From NCBI GenBank assembly GCA_019636755.1, contig JAHBWZ010000014.1, positions 1 to 60,272 on the forward strand: DNA of 60,272 bases, in the 5' to 3' direction. The notes under the pieces were generated by a model. It searched no databases. It had not been told where the DNA came from and saw nothing but the letters and a program-made list of their open reading frames with translations. The DNA is from Phycisphaeraceae bacterium. GTDB lineage: Bacteria > Planctomycetota > Phycisphaerae > Phycisphaerales > SM1A02. Below are positions 25,850-35,037 of the stretch, one piece after another (positions within the stretch are counted from its first letter, which is position 1; every line of letters begins with the position of its first letter). Both the position numbers and the translations under genes were made by a program.

Positions 25850-26395
25850 ATGACCGTCATGCCCGCACGCCCGGATCTCTCCCGCCGCGAGGTCGCGCAG
25901 CGCATCGCCGAGACGAGCGTTCTGCGCGGCACGTTCACGCTGCGCAGCGGACGGACCAGCACGTGGTACCTGGACAAGTACCGGTTCTCCACGCGGCCGG
26001 AGATCCTGGGTGCCCTCGGCCGGCTCTTTGCCGAGCGGATTCCACCGGGGACGGCGCGGCTCGCCGGTGCGGAACTCGGCGGCATTCCGCTGGTGGCCGC
26101 GGCGTCGCTGGCCAGCGGACTGCCGTCCATCTTCGTCCGCGCGAAGCCGAAGGAATACGGCACGGCGCGACGGCTGGAGGGACAACTCGACCGGGGCGAT
26201 CGCGTGGTGCTGCTGGAGGATGTCGCGACGACCGGCGGGCAGGTGCTCGAGGCCGCGGAAGTGCTGCGCGAGGCCGGCGCCGAGATCGTGCTGGTGCTTG
26301 CGACGATCGACCGTGGCGAGGGCGCGCGCGAGAACGTGGAGGCGGCGGGCCTGCGCTTCGACGCGCTCTTCACCGCCGCGGAACTGGGCGTCTAG
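25850..26395 (+). CDS. pyrE: Orotate phosphoribosyltransferase
   Basis: 181 residues. It joins orotate to PRPP to give OMP in pyrimidine synthesis, in the cytoplasm. The start has FTLRSGRTSTWYLDKYRF, the family's substrate-loop region. GAELGGIPLVAA is the orotate-side block, VRAKPKEYGTARRLEG the catalytic loop, and RVVLLEDVATTGGQVLEAAE the PRPP-binding motif. The ATG at 25850 is supported by the -10 box 7 nt upstream. The stop TAG at 26393-26395 shares its last two bases with the left end of palindromic repeat copy B, so the element has inserted at or just before the original 3' end. Confidence 0.92.
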   Translation: MTVMPARPDLSRREVAQRIAETSVLRGTFTLRSGRTSTWYLDKYRFSTRPEILGALGRLFAERIPPGTARLAGAELGGIPLVAAASLASGLPSIFVRAKPKEYGTARRLEGQLDRGDRVVLLEDVATTGGQVLEAAEVLREAGAEIVLVLATIDRGEGARENVEAAGLRFDALFTAAELGV

Positions 26396-26557
26396 CAGGT
26401 TGTTGAAGTACTCCGCCGAAGGCGAGAGCGCGAGCGGATCCGTCGTGACAAGGAGCCGAATCGAAGACATATCCCCGGAGATACGTCGAGATTCGGCGAC
26501 GCGGTCACGGCGGATCCGGGCCGCTCGGAGCCCGGCGGAGCATGTCAACAGCCTGCC
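26394..26557 (-). repeat. Palindromic dispersed repeat, copy B (about 164 bp)
   Basis: The reverse complement of this stretch matches 253-417 with scattered mismatches. Its left end, AGCAGGTTGTTGAAGTACTC, is mirrored by the right end, GGCGGAGCATGTCAACAGCC, so the whole element is one long imperfect palindrome. It overlaps the pyrE stop codon by two bases. No flanking 10-bp inverted repeat like that of copy A is present. It is best seen as a non-autonomous mobile or REP-like element, which may also act as a 3' hairpin for pyrE. Confidence 0.8.
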
Positions 26558-26706
26558 CGGATCCGGCGCGCGTGGACGGGCGGGAGAGCCCGAGGGCCTG
26601 AACCCGGTGCGTTCGCGGGCGCCCGGGGCGCTGCCCCCGGCATCCTGTCCGCGCACACGCCGTCCGTGACGGGCGGTCCGGCAGTCCCGCGCATGAACCG
26701 GCGCGC

Positions 26707-27603
26707 TCAGCGTGCCGCGTGGCGCCGCGCACAGCGCCAGAGCCAGATCGCCCCGGCCACGCCCAGGACCGCGATCACCAGCAGTTCGCCGGCGCGATTG
26801 ACCAGATCTGCCGCGATGGCCGTCGGCGTCGCCACGTCCGCGAGTGCGGGCGCGAGCAGTCCGATCACCCACTCGCGCACGCCGAGGCCGCCGCCGGCCG
26901 TCGGCACGAGTCCGGCAATGGTGCCGGCGGCGGCGAGGGCGCCTTGCGCGCTCATCCCGATCGGTTCACCGGCCAGGGCGAAGGCCGCGCCGTAGCGCAC
27001 CGCCATGAGGATGACATCCGCCGCGCGGAGTGCGGCCGCGATGCCCAGCCGGCGGAGGCGCCGGTCTGCCAGTGCCGCGAGCAGGGTGACGCCCAGCGGC
27101 AGTGTCACCACGAGCGCGGGCGGCAGGCGCAGTGGCACGGCGAGCAGCGCCGACCCGAGCATGAGCAGCGAGACGGCGCCGCTGATCGCGATCGACTCCA
27201 GTCCGACCCGGAGGATCGATCGCCACTCGATCGCGTTCACGAGGCGATGCCAGCCGGCCCGCCCGAGGAGTCCCGGGCGCAGCGGCAGCATGTTGAGCAG
27301 CGCCGAGGTGGCGATGAGGGCCTGCATCTCCAGGCGCCCGACCCGGCCGAACGGGCGCATGAGCACCGTGAACATCAGGCCGGTCAGCACCACGCTGCCT
27401 ACGGCGGATCCGATGAGCCGCGGCCAGGCGTGCGCGGCCGGGCTGGAGAACGCGCGCATCAGCGCCCGGCGGGCGTCGTCGTTCCGGGCGACCACGGTGA
27501 TCGCGGCGACCAGGAGCGCACACGCGGCAAGCGATCCGGTGATCCGCACGACTCGCGAGCGGAGCAGCGCATGGGCGGAGCCGTTCGCGCGGTGCCCGCT
27601 CAT
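26707..27603 (-). CDS. Flippase-like integral membrane protein (UPF0104/AglD type)
   Basis: 298 residues, mostly hydrophobic, with about seven likely membrane helices. It carries the signature of the lysylphosphatidylglycerol-synthase TM/flippase-like family: LLNMLPLRPG early and the loop GLVPTAGGGLGVREWVIGLL late (PxxGGxGxRE). Members may move lipids or lipid-linked intermediates across the membrane; the substrate is unknown. Its ATG overlaps the stop of the upstream gene by 4 bp, so it is probably translated with the long secreted repeat protein. Confidence 0.75.
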   Translation of the reverse strand: MSGHRANGSAHALLRSRVVRITGSLAACALLVAAITVVARNDDARRALMRAFSSPAAHAWPRLIGSAVGSVVLTGLMFTVLMRPFGRVGRLEMQALIATSALLNMLPLRPGLLGRAGWHRLVNAIEWRSILRVGLESIAISGAVSLLMLGSALLAVPLRLPPALVVTLPLGVTLLAALADRRLRRLGIAAALRAADVILMAVRYGAAFALAGEPIGMSAQGALAAAGTIAGLVPTAGGGLGVREWVIGLLAPALADVATPTAIAADLVNRAGELLVIAVLGVAGAIWLWRCARRHAAR

Positions 27604-30185
27604 CGCGAAGGCAGGAGACCCTCCAGCAGGTCGCGCTGCCGGATTCTCGCCTCGATGCGCCGGTAGTCGTCGACATACAGCTCCGCGAACCGTCGCAGGA
27701 TCTCATCGTCGCCGCGGATCGCCGCGGCGATGAACGGGTCGGAGACGTTGTCGATGTGGGCGAGCATGTACACGATCCGGACCCACCGGTCGGTCGTTCG
27801 GCGTGCATGCTCGTGCAGCGGCGCAGCCAGTCGGCCCGGCGGTGTCACGCCGATGATCCAGGCCTGCGCGATGCCAGGGAGTTCCAGGATGGCCGACTCC
27901 AGTCGCTGCGCGAGTCGCGCGATGCGGGTGCGGTCGCTCTCGGCTGTCGCCTGCGTCTGCGCGACACCGAGCAGCTGCGACAGCACCGCACCCCGGACCG
28001 CGAGGTTGCCGGTCGCGATGGCCTGGCCGTCCGTCGCGCTGCCGCCGTCGGCCTGTCGATCGGCGCGCACCTCGGATTCGAACGCGATGAGGAGGCGCTC
28101 CATCGCTTCGCCGCTGGGAGGAACGCCCTCGAGTCGGATGACCTCGCTGGACGCCTTCCCGCCGAGCGCGCCGGGTCGGAACCGCGGCGGCTGCCCGGGA
28201 ATGTCCTGCGCGAACGAGACCGCGACCGGGTTCACGATCGCGGTGGCGCGCAGGAAGCCGCCGAACGCCAGGTTCTGCTCGATGCGGGAGGCGGCCGGAT
28301 GGCGAGCGACGAGGACCGGGATCCGCAACGGGTCGCGCGGTGCCAGCGCGAGTCGATGATCGATGTCGACGACGAGGGCCGGCAGTCCCTCCGGACGGAT
28401 GCCCGCCGAGCCGAACCCGGACTCCAGTTCGATCACGACCTGCGGACGGATCGGTCCCTCCGGATGAATGGCAAGCGGCGCGACGCCGATGTTCTCCAGT
28501 TCAAGGTCGAACGCGATCAGGTCACCCGGGAGGAGCGTGGTGTGTCGCGCATGCAGGCGCACCTGCAGCAGGTCCGTCGGCCGTTCGAGCACGCGGTCGT
28601 AGGTCGACGGGACCGACGCCACCAGCGTCTCCAGGTCCGACGTCATCCGGGAGATCGGTGCGCGGGTGCCGATCAGGCGCATGAGATCGTCTGCCGCCGC
28701 GACGCCGGGGAGCGATCCCGGCTTGCTCCGGGCCGCGGCGAGGTACGCGTGTGCCGCGTCCCGCGGCCGATCGAGCCGCTCCAGGGCGCGACCACGACCG
28801 ACATGCGCCATGACGTCGTCGTCGCGCGGCGCGCCGAAGGCAAGGAGCGCCTCCGCGGGAGCGTCGCGCCGCAGCGCGATCCATCCCTCCCACCGCGCGC
28901 GCGTTTCCGGCGCCACGTCCGGCGTCGCCAGTCGATCGGTGAGCAGGGCGATGGCGGCCTCGGCGTCGATGCCGAGCCAGAGCGCCGTCAGCGCTGCTTC
29001 CTCGGCCGCGCGAGCCTGGTGATGTGCCTCCACGTTCCCGTCCGGTGCGTCCTCGGCGGCAGTCGCGATCGTCTGCACGGCGGTCTCCGCGGCAGCGCGC
29101 CCGTCGGGCGCGCCCGCACGCAGCAGCAGGACGGCCAGCGTGGTCTCGAGGGCGGGGCCCAGCGACGCGCGGATGCGCGATCGGGCCTCGATCGGCAGGT
29201 CCGGATCCTCGGCCGACCGGAGACGACGGGCCTCCTCGTCCAGCCGCCGCTGCTGCTCCCGGATCAGTCGGGTCGCGCCGTCGAGGTCGCCGAGGCCCCA
29301 CCGCGCGATCGCCAGGTCGGCGATGAGGTCATTCGGCACCAGCCCGCCCCCGGGTCGGCCGAGCGCCGCTCCGGAGGTGATGTATGTCCGCCGCTGCAGG
29401 TCGAGGAAGCGGGCCGCCGCCGCGTAGGCGCCGTGGCGGAGCGTCAACTCGGCGAGCAGGCCGGGGGTCGTCGGATCGACCGGGTCCGCGAGAAGGAGGT
29501 TGATGAGGAGTTCCGCTTCCTCCCGGGCATCCCCGGCATGGAGCCGGAAGTACCCCGCCGCGATCGCCGCGGCACCGCGGTTGGACGCATCCAGGCTGGC
29601 GGCCTCCGCCAGGTATCGGGCGAAGGTGGCGGTGTCGCCGGCGCGATTGGCCAGCAGGGCGGCGTCCAGCGCGAGTCGCGAGCGGACCGTGGCCGGAAGG
29701 CCCACCTCGCGCCGGATGATGCGGTCATAGAAGGAGAGCCGCTCCGGCACGGTTCCGATCCGGTCGATGCGGGCCTCGAGATCGGCGAGGACGAGCACAT
29801 CGCTCACCGGATCGAGGCGCCGAAGGCGGGCGAGCGCCTCCATCCGGCGGGACTCATCCTCTCGAAGGGAGGCGAGCAGCAGCCGGGTGCGCTGGTCATC
29901 CAGGTCCTGCGGGCGGAGTTCCTGGACAAGGTCCAGGACCGCGATCGCGGTATCCAGCGACTCACGGTCCATGAACTCCCGCTGGAGCAGTCCGCGCGCG
30001 ATCCGGACCAGCAGGTCGGCGAGTCGATCCTCGGCCGCCAGTCGGGTTGCGGCGGCCGGCGGCGTGGCGGCCGTCATCCGCTGACTCTGGGCGCCTGCGA
30101 CCGGCATGCCCGCGGATGGACAGAGCAGGGTGAGCGCGAGCAGGAAGGCGCCCAGGGACATCCAGCCGGGTCGTCGCATCGTCAT
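27600..30185 (-). CDS. Large secreted helical-repeat (TPR-like) protein, function unknown
   Basis: 861 residues from the ATG at 30185. The N-terminus, MTMRRPGWMSLGAFLLALTL and then VAGAQ, is a signal peptide. The rest is rich in short amphipathic helices in TPR-like pairs (RLAAEDRLADLLVRIARGLL, AAIAAGYFRLHAGDAREEAE, HVGRGRALERLDRPRDAAHA), with a beta-rich part near residues 560-700. No catalytic motif is recognised. The open frame runs further upstream but loses coding character beyond 30185. TACCAT lies 8 nt before this ATG. It overlaps the flippase gene by 4 bp and diverges from another secreted protein gene. Likely an envelope scaffold. Confidence 0.7.
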   Translation of the reverse strand: MTMRRPGWMSLGAFLLALTLLCPSAGMPVAGAQSQRMTAATPPAAATRLAAEDRLADLLVRIARGLLQREFMDRESLDTAIAVLDLVQELRPQDLDDQRTRLLLASLREDESRRMEALARLRRLDPVSDVLVLADLEARIDRIGTVPERLSFYDRIIRREVGLPATVRSRLALDAALLANRAGDTATFARYLAEAASLDASNRGAAAIAAGYFRLHAGDAREEAELLINLLLADPVDPTTPGLLAELTLRHGAYAAAARFLDLQRRTYITSGAALGRPGGGLVPNDLIADLAIARWGLGDLDGATRLIREQQRRLDEEARRLRSAEDPDLPIEARSRIRASLGPALETTLAVLLLRAGAPDGRAAAETAVQTIATAAEDAPDGNVEAHHQARAAEEAALTALWLGIDAEAAIALLTDRLATPDVAPETRARWEGWIALRRDAPAEALLAFGAPRDDDVMAHVGRGRALERLDRPRDAAHAYLAAARSKPGSLPGVAAADDLMRLIGTRAPISRMTSDLETLVASVPSTYDRVLERPTDLLQVRLHARHTTLLPGDLIAFDLELENIGVAPLAIHPEGPIRPQVVIELESGFGSAGIRPEGLPALVVDIDHRLALAPRDPLRIPVLVARHPAASRIEQNLAFGGFLRATAIVNPVAVSFAQDIPGQPPRFRPGALGGKASSEVIRLEGVPPSGEAMERLLIAFESEVRADRQADGGSATDGQAIATGNLAVRGAVLSQLLGVAQTQATAESDRTRIARLAQRLESAILELPGIAQAWIIGVTPPGRLAAPLHEHARRTTDRWVRIVYMLAHIDNVSDPFIAAAIRGDDEILRRFAELYVDDYRRIEARIRQRDLLEGLLPSR

Positions 30186-30193
30186 CGATCGGG

Positions 30194-30199
30194 ATGGTA
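30194..30199 (-). promoter_or_regulatory. -10 box for the secreted TPR-like gene, apparently leaderless
   Basis: TACCAT on the minus strand lies 8 nt before the ATG at 30185. This supports that start over the longer open frame. Confidence 0.5.
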
Positions 30200-30228
30200 C
30201 CGGCACGAATCGCCGGACTGGCGAATCG

Positions 30229-30257
30229 TTGACACCATGCGGGGTGACTGGTACGGT
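30229..30257 (+). promoter_or_regulatory. Promoter of the secreted gene at 30310
   Basis: A perfect -35 box (TTGACA, 30229-30234) and a -10 box (TACGGT, 30252-30257) are 17 nt apart. This gives a leader of roughly 45 nt before the ATG. Confidence 0.65.
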
Positions 30258-30309
30258 CCGCCGCTTGTCGGGTTCGGGACTCGCCCGAGACCTCAGGGAG
30301 ACTCTGCGC

Positions 30310-31410
30310 ATGGCGCGCCCCGCCCACCGATCATCCCGATCATCCCGATCATCCCGGTCGCCGCTCCTCCGCGTGATTGCCGCCTGCGCGGTGGGCCTGC
30401 TGGCCGGGATCGCGGCGCCGACGGTGGCGCAGTCCGGTGAACCCGCCGCGATCACCGGCCTGACGAGCAGTCGTGCACCATTCACGGCGGACGAGCAGGC
30501 GCGGATCCGGGCGTTCGGCACCCACTGGCTGGCCCAGCTCAGCCGGGATGGTGCCAGCGCGGCCGAGATCGACGACGCGCGCCGCCGGTTGCTCGAGCCG
30601 CTCCGCGGGCGCGGCCAGAGTGAACTGTTCCTGACCGAGTACGGCCAGGTGATCCAGTCCGGGCTGGTGCAGATCATCGACGCCGACAGTTCCGCCCACC
30701 GGACGAGCAACGCCATCGTCGTGCTCTCCAGGCTGGGGACCGAGCGTGCGCTGGACGCCCTGCTCGATCGCGCGTCCGTCCGCGCCACATCGCAGGTCCA
30801 CATCCGGCTGGGCGCCGCCCGCGGCCTCAAGGACCTGGTCCGCCTCTCGGACCTGACGCGGGTCTCGGTCCGCAAGCGCCAGCAGGCCGCCCGCCGGCTG
30901 CGCGACGCCGCGGCGCTCGAGCCCGATCCGGGCGTGCTGCGGCACCTTCTGGAAGCGATCTTCCGCTGCGATCGCAGCGATATCGAGATGTCGATCCGGC
31001 AGGAACTGCACGGCTCGCTCGTCGAGGCGATGCGGGCGGTCGGTGACGGCGCTCGCCGGGATCCGCTGCTTCTCGAGGCCGTGAACCCGGTCATCCTGTC
31101 GGTCCTCCAGGAGTTCCTGAGGCTCGATCCGGCCGCACAGCCGCCGATCAGCCGCACGATGCTGCCCGGACTGGTCCGGCTCGTCGAGGTCTACCGCGAT
31201 GTCGCGTGGGACCTCTTCCCGACCGGATCCGAAGATCGGGCGCGCCTCGGGCGCCAGATTGCCCGCGTGGAACGGTGCCTGGAGCGCATGGGGCCGTTCG
31301 TTGCGCCGGGTCGCGTTCCGGCCGGCGCAAACCTGGAGCGGGCGTGGGTCAGCGGCGATCGCGACCGCTTCAATCGCGATCTCGAGGCGTGGCGCGCGAT
31401 CCTGAACTGA
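30310..31410 (+). CDS. Secreted alpha-helical protein of unknown function
   Basis: 366 residues. A basic, Ser/Arg-rich start (SRSSRSSRS) is followed by a hydrophobic core ending in APTVAQ, a signal peptide. The rest is helical, with HEAT-like character: TSNAIVVLSRLGTERALDAL, then a regular series of helices to the end. No enzyme motif is seen. The Ser/Arg stretch is encoded by three 9-bp repeats (ATCATCCCG) at 30330-30356, which could change number by slippage while keeping the frame. The gene diverges from the TPR-like secreted gene; they may act together, but this is inference. Confidence 0.65.
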   Translation: MARPAHRSSRSSRSSRSPLLRVIAACAVGLLAGIAAPTVAQSGEPAAITGLTSSRAPFTADEQARIRAFGTHWLAQLSRDGASAAEIDDARRRLLEPLRGRGQSELFLTEYGQVIQSGLVQIIDADSSAHRTSNAIVVLSRLGTERALDALLDRASVRATSQVHIRLGAARGLKDLVRLSDLTRVSVRKRQQAARRLRDAAALEPDPGVLRHLLEAIFRCDRSDIEMSIRQELHGSLVEAMRAVGDGARRDPLLLEAVNPVILSVLQEFLRLDPAAQPPISRTMLPGLVRLVEVYRDVAWDLFPTGSEDRARLGRQIARVERCLERMGPFVAPGRVPAGANLERAWVSGDRDRFNRDLEAWRAILN

Positions 31411-31544
31411 CCGGCCGCGGACGATCGCGCCGGAGGCGAGGCGCCGGGTCCGGTCGACGCGGTCCGGCGTCCCGGGCCGGCGAGCCCTGGCACAGACATC
31501 CGTGGTATGCGGCCCGCGGTGGGCCCGCGCCGGCGCGCGCGCGG

Positions 31545-31550
31545 TAGAGT
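31545..31550 (+). promoter_or_regulatory. -10 box for the peptide-binding gene, apparently leaderless
   Basis: TAGAGT lies 6 nt before the ATG at 31557. No ribosome site is present. Confidence 0.45.
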
Positions 31551-31556
31551 GACTCC

Positions 31557-33740
31557 ATGGCCAGACTGCTCGCACCCTTCGTGCTGCTCCTGGCGGGACT
31601 CGGGGCGGTGGCGTGGATCGACCAGTCACCGCCGCCGGCCGAGTTCACCTTCGTCAACCAGAACGAAGTGTTCACGCTCGACCCGCAGCGGATGAGCTAC
31701 ATCCAAGACCTGCGGATCGCCCATGCTCTGTACGAGGGCCTGCTGCGATGGAACACCGATACGTTCGAGGTGGAGCCGGCGGTGGCCGACCTGCCGGCGT
31801 GTTCGCCGGACCAGCGGACCCTGACGTTCCGGCTGCGCACCGACGCGCTCTGGTCGAACGGCGAGCCGGTGACGGCGCATGACTTCGTGTATGCATGGCG
31901 CCGGGCGATCATTCCCGACACGGCTGCGGACTACTCGGGGTTCTTCTTCCGGATCGAAGGCGCCCGGGCGTTCTTCGAGTACCGCGCCCGCCAGCTTGCG
32001 GCATTCACCAGCGATCCGTGGCGGGATCCGGACTCGGCGACGCCGGCGGCGACGCTGCTGGCCGTGGATCGACTGGAGGGGCTGATCAGCGCGTCGGACC
32101 TGCTGTCTCCGTCGATCGCGCGTCCGCCGGCGGACCGGGCACGGCGCCTGCGCGAAGGGCTCGAGAGGCTGCGGCAGGCCGCGAACTCCGGTCAGCGCGC
32201 AACGCTTGCCGCGGAACTCCGCCTGCAGAACGAACTGCGCACCTGGCACGAGGAACTGCAGGGCCCGGAGTCGCGCCGCGCCGAGGCCATGCGTCTCTGG
32301 AACCACGCCGAGCGCCGGTTCGCAGAGACCGTCGGCATCCGCGCGAAGGATGACCACACGCTGGAGGTCCGGCTCGAACGGCCGACGCCCTACTTCCTGG
32401 ACCTGCTCTGCTTCGGTGTCTTCTTTCCCGTGCATCGACCGACGGTCGAAGGCTGGCCGCGCCGCGGCAGTTTCCAGCCGTGGCACACGGCGGAGCCGCC
32501 GCCCCTGGAGGCGCGGCGCTGGATCCGGCTCAATCCGGAGTCGGGGCGCCTCGAGCAGCGACACGGCTGGGCGCGTCCGGGGATCCACGTCGGGAACGGG
32601 CCCTATCGGCTGGAGCGCTGGCGCTACAAGCGGGACCTGCGGCTGGAACGCAACGAGCTGTACGTCGGGTCCATCTCGGCGCGCGCCGCGTCGATCGCCG
32701 TGACGTTCATCGCGGACACGAACACCGCCGTACTCGCGTTCGAGTCCGGCCGGATCGACTGGCTGGTCGATGCGGGCGTGGAGTACCAGGCGGACATGCT
32801 GGCGCAGAAGCAGCGGTACATCCGGCGCCACCGGGAGGAGATCGAACGGCGCCGCGCGCTGGGTGAACCGTTCGATGCGATCCTCGCGAGCCTGCCGGCG
32901 CCGGACCCGGGCGAGCGCCGGAACATCCACGCGCGCCCGGCCTTCGGGCTTGACTTCTACTCCTTCAACTGCCGGCCCCGGCTTCCGGACGGCCGCGAGA
33001 ATCCGTTCGCCGACCCGCGCGTCCGCCGAGCGTTTGCGCTCGCCGTCGATCGGCGCGAACTGACCGAGCAGGTGAACCGGCTCGGCGAGCCGCCGCTGAC
33101 GGCGCTCGTTCCGCCGGGCTCCATTCCGGGATACGAACCGCCGGAGGGCCTGGGCTTCGACCCGGTCCGTGCACGGCATGAACTCGCGGCCGCCGGCTGG
33201 GAGGATCGGACCGGAAACGGACTGGTCACCGATGCCCAGGGCCGCCCGTTCCCGGTGGTCGACCTTCTGTACACGACGAACATCCCGCGATGGAAGTGGA
33301 TGTCGCTCGCGCTCGGAAGGCAGTGGGAGTCGAGACTCGGCGTGCGCGTGCAGCTCAGGCCGATCGAGACGAAGTTCTACAAGGAGGATCTGAAGCAGGG
33401 CCGGTTCATGATCGCCCGCGGCCGCTGGTACGGTGACTACGGCGACCCGACGACTTTCCTTGAACTCAATCGATCCACCGACGGCAACAACGACCGGGGA
33501 TTCGTGAGTCCGCGCATCGACGCGCTGCTCGACGAGGCGGATCGCGAGGTCGATCCGCGGGAGCGGTTCCGGATCCTGCGCGAATGCGAATCGATCCTGA
33601 TGACGGAGGAGGTGCCGATGGTGCCCATCTGCCAGCTCGTCACGCTCTACATGTACGAGCCGGGCGTCGTGACGGGATTGAGCGATCACCCGCGGATGAC
33701 GCAGTACCTGTGGCGCGTCGGCCGGGAGCCGGCGCCGTGA
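31557..33740 (+). CDS. oppA: ABC transporter substrate-binding protein, family 5 (oligopeptide type)
   Basis: 727 residues, long for the family (about 540). The N-terminus is a hydrophobic segment (LLAPFVLLLAGLGAVAW) that could be a signal or anchor; no lipobox Cys is seen. The family-5 pattern is clear: SYIQDLRIAHALYEGLLRW, RTDALWSNGEPVTAHDFVYA, HVGNGPYRLERWRY, ADPRVRRAFALAVDRRELTE and a late FRILRECESILMTEEVPMVP. The extra length is an insertion at about residues 140-250 and another near 430. It captures peptides in the periplasm. Its stop overlaps the GTG start of the permease as GTGA. Confidence 0.85.
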   Translation: MARLLAPFVLLLAGLGAVAWIDQSPPPAEFTFVNQNEVFTLDPQRMSYIQDLRIAHALYEGLLRWNTDTFEVEPAVADLPACSPDQRTLTFRLRTDALWSNGEPVTAHDFVYAWRRAIIPDTAADYSGFFFRIEGARAFFEYRARQLAAFTSDPWRDPDSATPAATLLAVDRLEGLISASDLLSPSIARPPADRARRLREGLERLRQAANSGQRATLAAELRLQNELRTWHEELQGPESRRAEAMRLWNHAERRFAETVGIRAKDDHTLEVRLERPTPYFLDLLCFGVFFPVHRPTVEGWPRRGSFQPWHTAEPPPLEARRWIRLNPESGRLEQRHGWARPGIHVGNGPYRLERWRYKRDLRLERNELYVGSISARAASIAVTFIADTNTAVLAFESGRIDWLVDAGVEYQADMLAQKQRYIRRHREEIERRRALGEPFDAILASLPAPDPGERRNIHARPAFGLDFYSFNCRPRLPDGRENPFADPRVRRAFALAVDRRELTEQVNRLGEPPLTALVPPGSIPGYEPPEGLGFDPVRARHELAAAGWEDRTGNGLVTDAQGRPFPVVDLLYTTNIPRWKWMSLALGRQWESRLGVRVQLRPIETKFYKEDLKQGRFMIARGRWYGDYGDPTTFLELNRSTDGNNDRGFVSPRIDALLDEADREVDPRERFRILRECESILMTEEVPMVPICQLVTLYMYEPGVVTGLSDHPRMTQYLWRVGREPAP

Positions 33741-34693
33741 CCGCGCTGATCATCCGCCGGCTGGCGCAGATCCCGGCGATCCTGCTGGTGATCTACACGA
33801 TGACGTTCCTGCTGGCGTGGATGATCCCCGGCAATCCACTGGAGAAGGGCGAGGGGCGCCGGCCGCCGGACGAGATCATGCAGGCGATGATGGAGCAGTA
33901 CCGCCTGGAGTCCTCGTGGTCCTTCTACTGGCAGTACCTGGAGGGCGCATCGGGGATCCGCCGGCTGCGCGGGCGGTCGGAGTACATCTTCGACCTCGGT
34001 CCGAGCCTCTCCCACGAGAACTGGTCCGTGAACGAGATTCTCGCCGCGGGACTGCCGGTCTCGATGACGGTCGGGCTGCTCGCCATGACCCTGGCGTGCG
34101 CGATCGGGCTGGTCGCGGGCATCATCGGAGGCGTGCGTCCCCGATCCGTCGCCGACTTCGCGACGCTGATCTTCGCGCTGCTCGGCATCAGTCTTCCGAC
34201 GTTCGTGATCGGCACCGGCCTGCTGGTCGCGTTCGCCGTGACGATCCCGGTCTTCCCGGTCGGGGGATGGGGAACGCCCGCACACCTCATCCTGCCCGCA
34301 ATCACGCTGGCCATGCCGTTCGCGGCGTACATCGCCCGGCTCACGCGGTTCGGGATGATCGAACAGATGGAGTCGGAGTACGTGCGCGCGGCGCTGGCGC
34401 GCGGGCTGAGCGAGCGGCAGGCGGCGCTGCGGCATGCACTCCGCAACGCGTTCCTTCCCGTGCTGAGCTACCTTGGGCCGGCCTCGGCGATGGCGATGAC
34501 GGGGTCCTTCGTGGTGGAGAAGGTCTTCGCGCTGCCGGGTATCGGGACGCACTTCGTTGATGCCGTCCTGGCGAAGGACATCACGCTCATCATGGGCGTG
34601 TCGCTCACGTTCGCGGTGATTCTCATCCTCTTCAACCTGGCCGTCGACGTGCTCTATCACTGGGTCGATCCCCGGATCCGCGTGTCGGCATAG
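33737..34693 (+). CDS. oppB: ABC transporter permease, OppB/DppB type
   Basis: 318 residues with six likely helices. The start LIIRRLAQIPAILLVIYTMT is typical of OppB. The EAA-type cytoplasmic loop appears as EYVRAALARGLSERQAALRH followed by ALRNAFLP, which contacts the ATPase. Near the end come SFVVEKVFALPGIGTHFVDA and a final helix. The GTG at 33737 overlaps the oppA stop by 4 bp, so the two are coupled. No OppC permease or OppD/OppF ATPase genes follow; the missing parts must come from elsewhere in the genome if the transporter works. Confidence 0.88.
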   Translation: MTALIIRRLAQIPAILLVIYTMTFLLAWMIPGNPLEKGEGRRPPDEIMQAMMEQYRLESSWSFYWQYLEGASGIRRLRGRSEYIFDLGPSLSHENWSVNEILAAGLPVSMTVGLLAMTLACAIGLVAGIIGGVRPRSVADFATLIFALLGISLPTFVIGTGLLVAFAVTIPVFPVGGWGTPAHLILPAITLAMPFAAYIARLTRFGMIEQMESEYVRAALARGLSERQAALRHALRNAFLPVLSYLGPASAMAMTGSFVVEKVFALPGIGTHFVDAVLAKDITLIMGVSLTFAVILILFNLAVDVLYHWVDPRIRVSA

Positions 34694-35037
34694 GGACCTC
34701 GACGCCATCGCGTCGCGATGCAGGGCCGCGCTGCGCCGCGCAACCGACCTGGGAACGGCGGCGCGTGACGTGCGCGGGTGCGTCGTATGCGCCCGCCCGC
34801 CGCCGGTTCTCGGGACCCTGCCCACGGTCCGGTCGGCCCCCGACGTCATCCTGTGCGGTCTGTGCGATCTGCGGGCGGGCGCCCGTGGCCGACGCGGCGT
34901 GTCTCCGTCCGGTCGGTCCCGGGAGATGCCGATGGCCACCAGCGGGACCGCGGATGGCGCGGGCCCCAGCGCACCGCCGGCCGCACATGCGGGCGGCGGG
35001 CCGCACCCGGATGACACGAACCTCCAGGATGAACCGC
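34694..35037. other. Intergenic region between oppB and a lipoprotein gene
   Basis: About 340 bases without a recognised gene, RNA or terminator. It probably contains the promoter of the lipoprotein gene. Confidence 0.5.

Noticed and set aside
27756-30440. Plus-strand open frame of 894 codons opposite the secreted TPR-like gene
   Set aside because: It is Arg/Gly-rich with no motif and no ribosome site, whereas the minus strand has a signal peptide and helical periodicity.
30186-31157. N-terminal extension of the TPR-like gene (324 more codons)
   Set aside because: The extension is Arg/Ser-rich, overlaps the divergent secreted gene, and a signal peptide with a -10 box starts at 30185.
31626-33689. 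Minus-strand open frame of 687 codons opposite oppA
   Set aside because: oppA on the plus strand has clear family-5 motifs; the minus frame has none.
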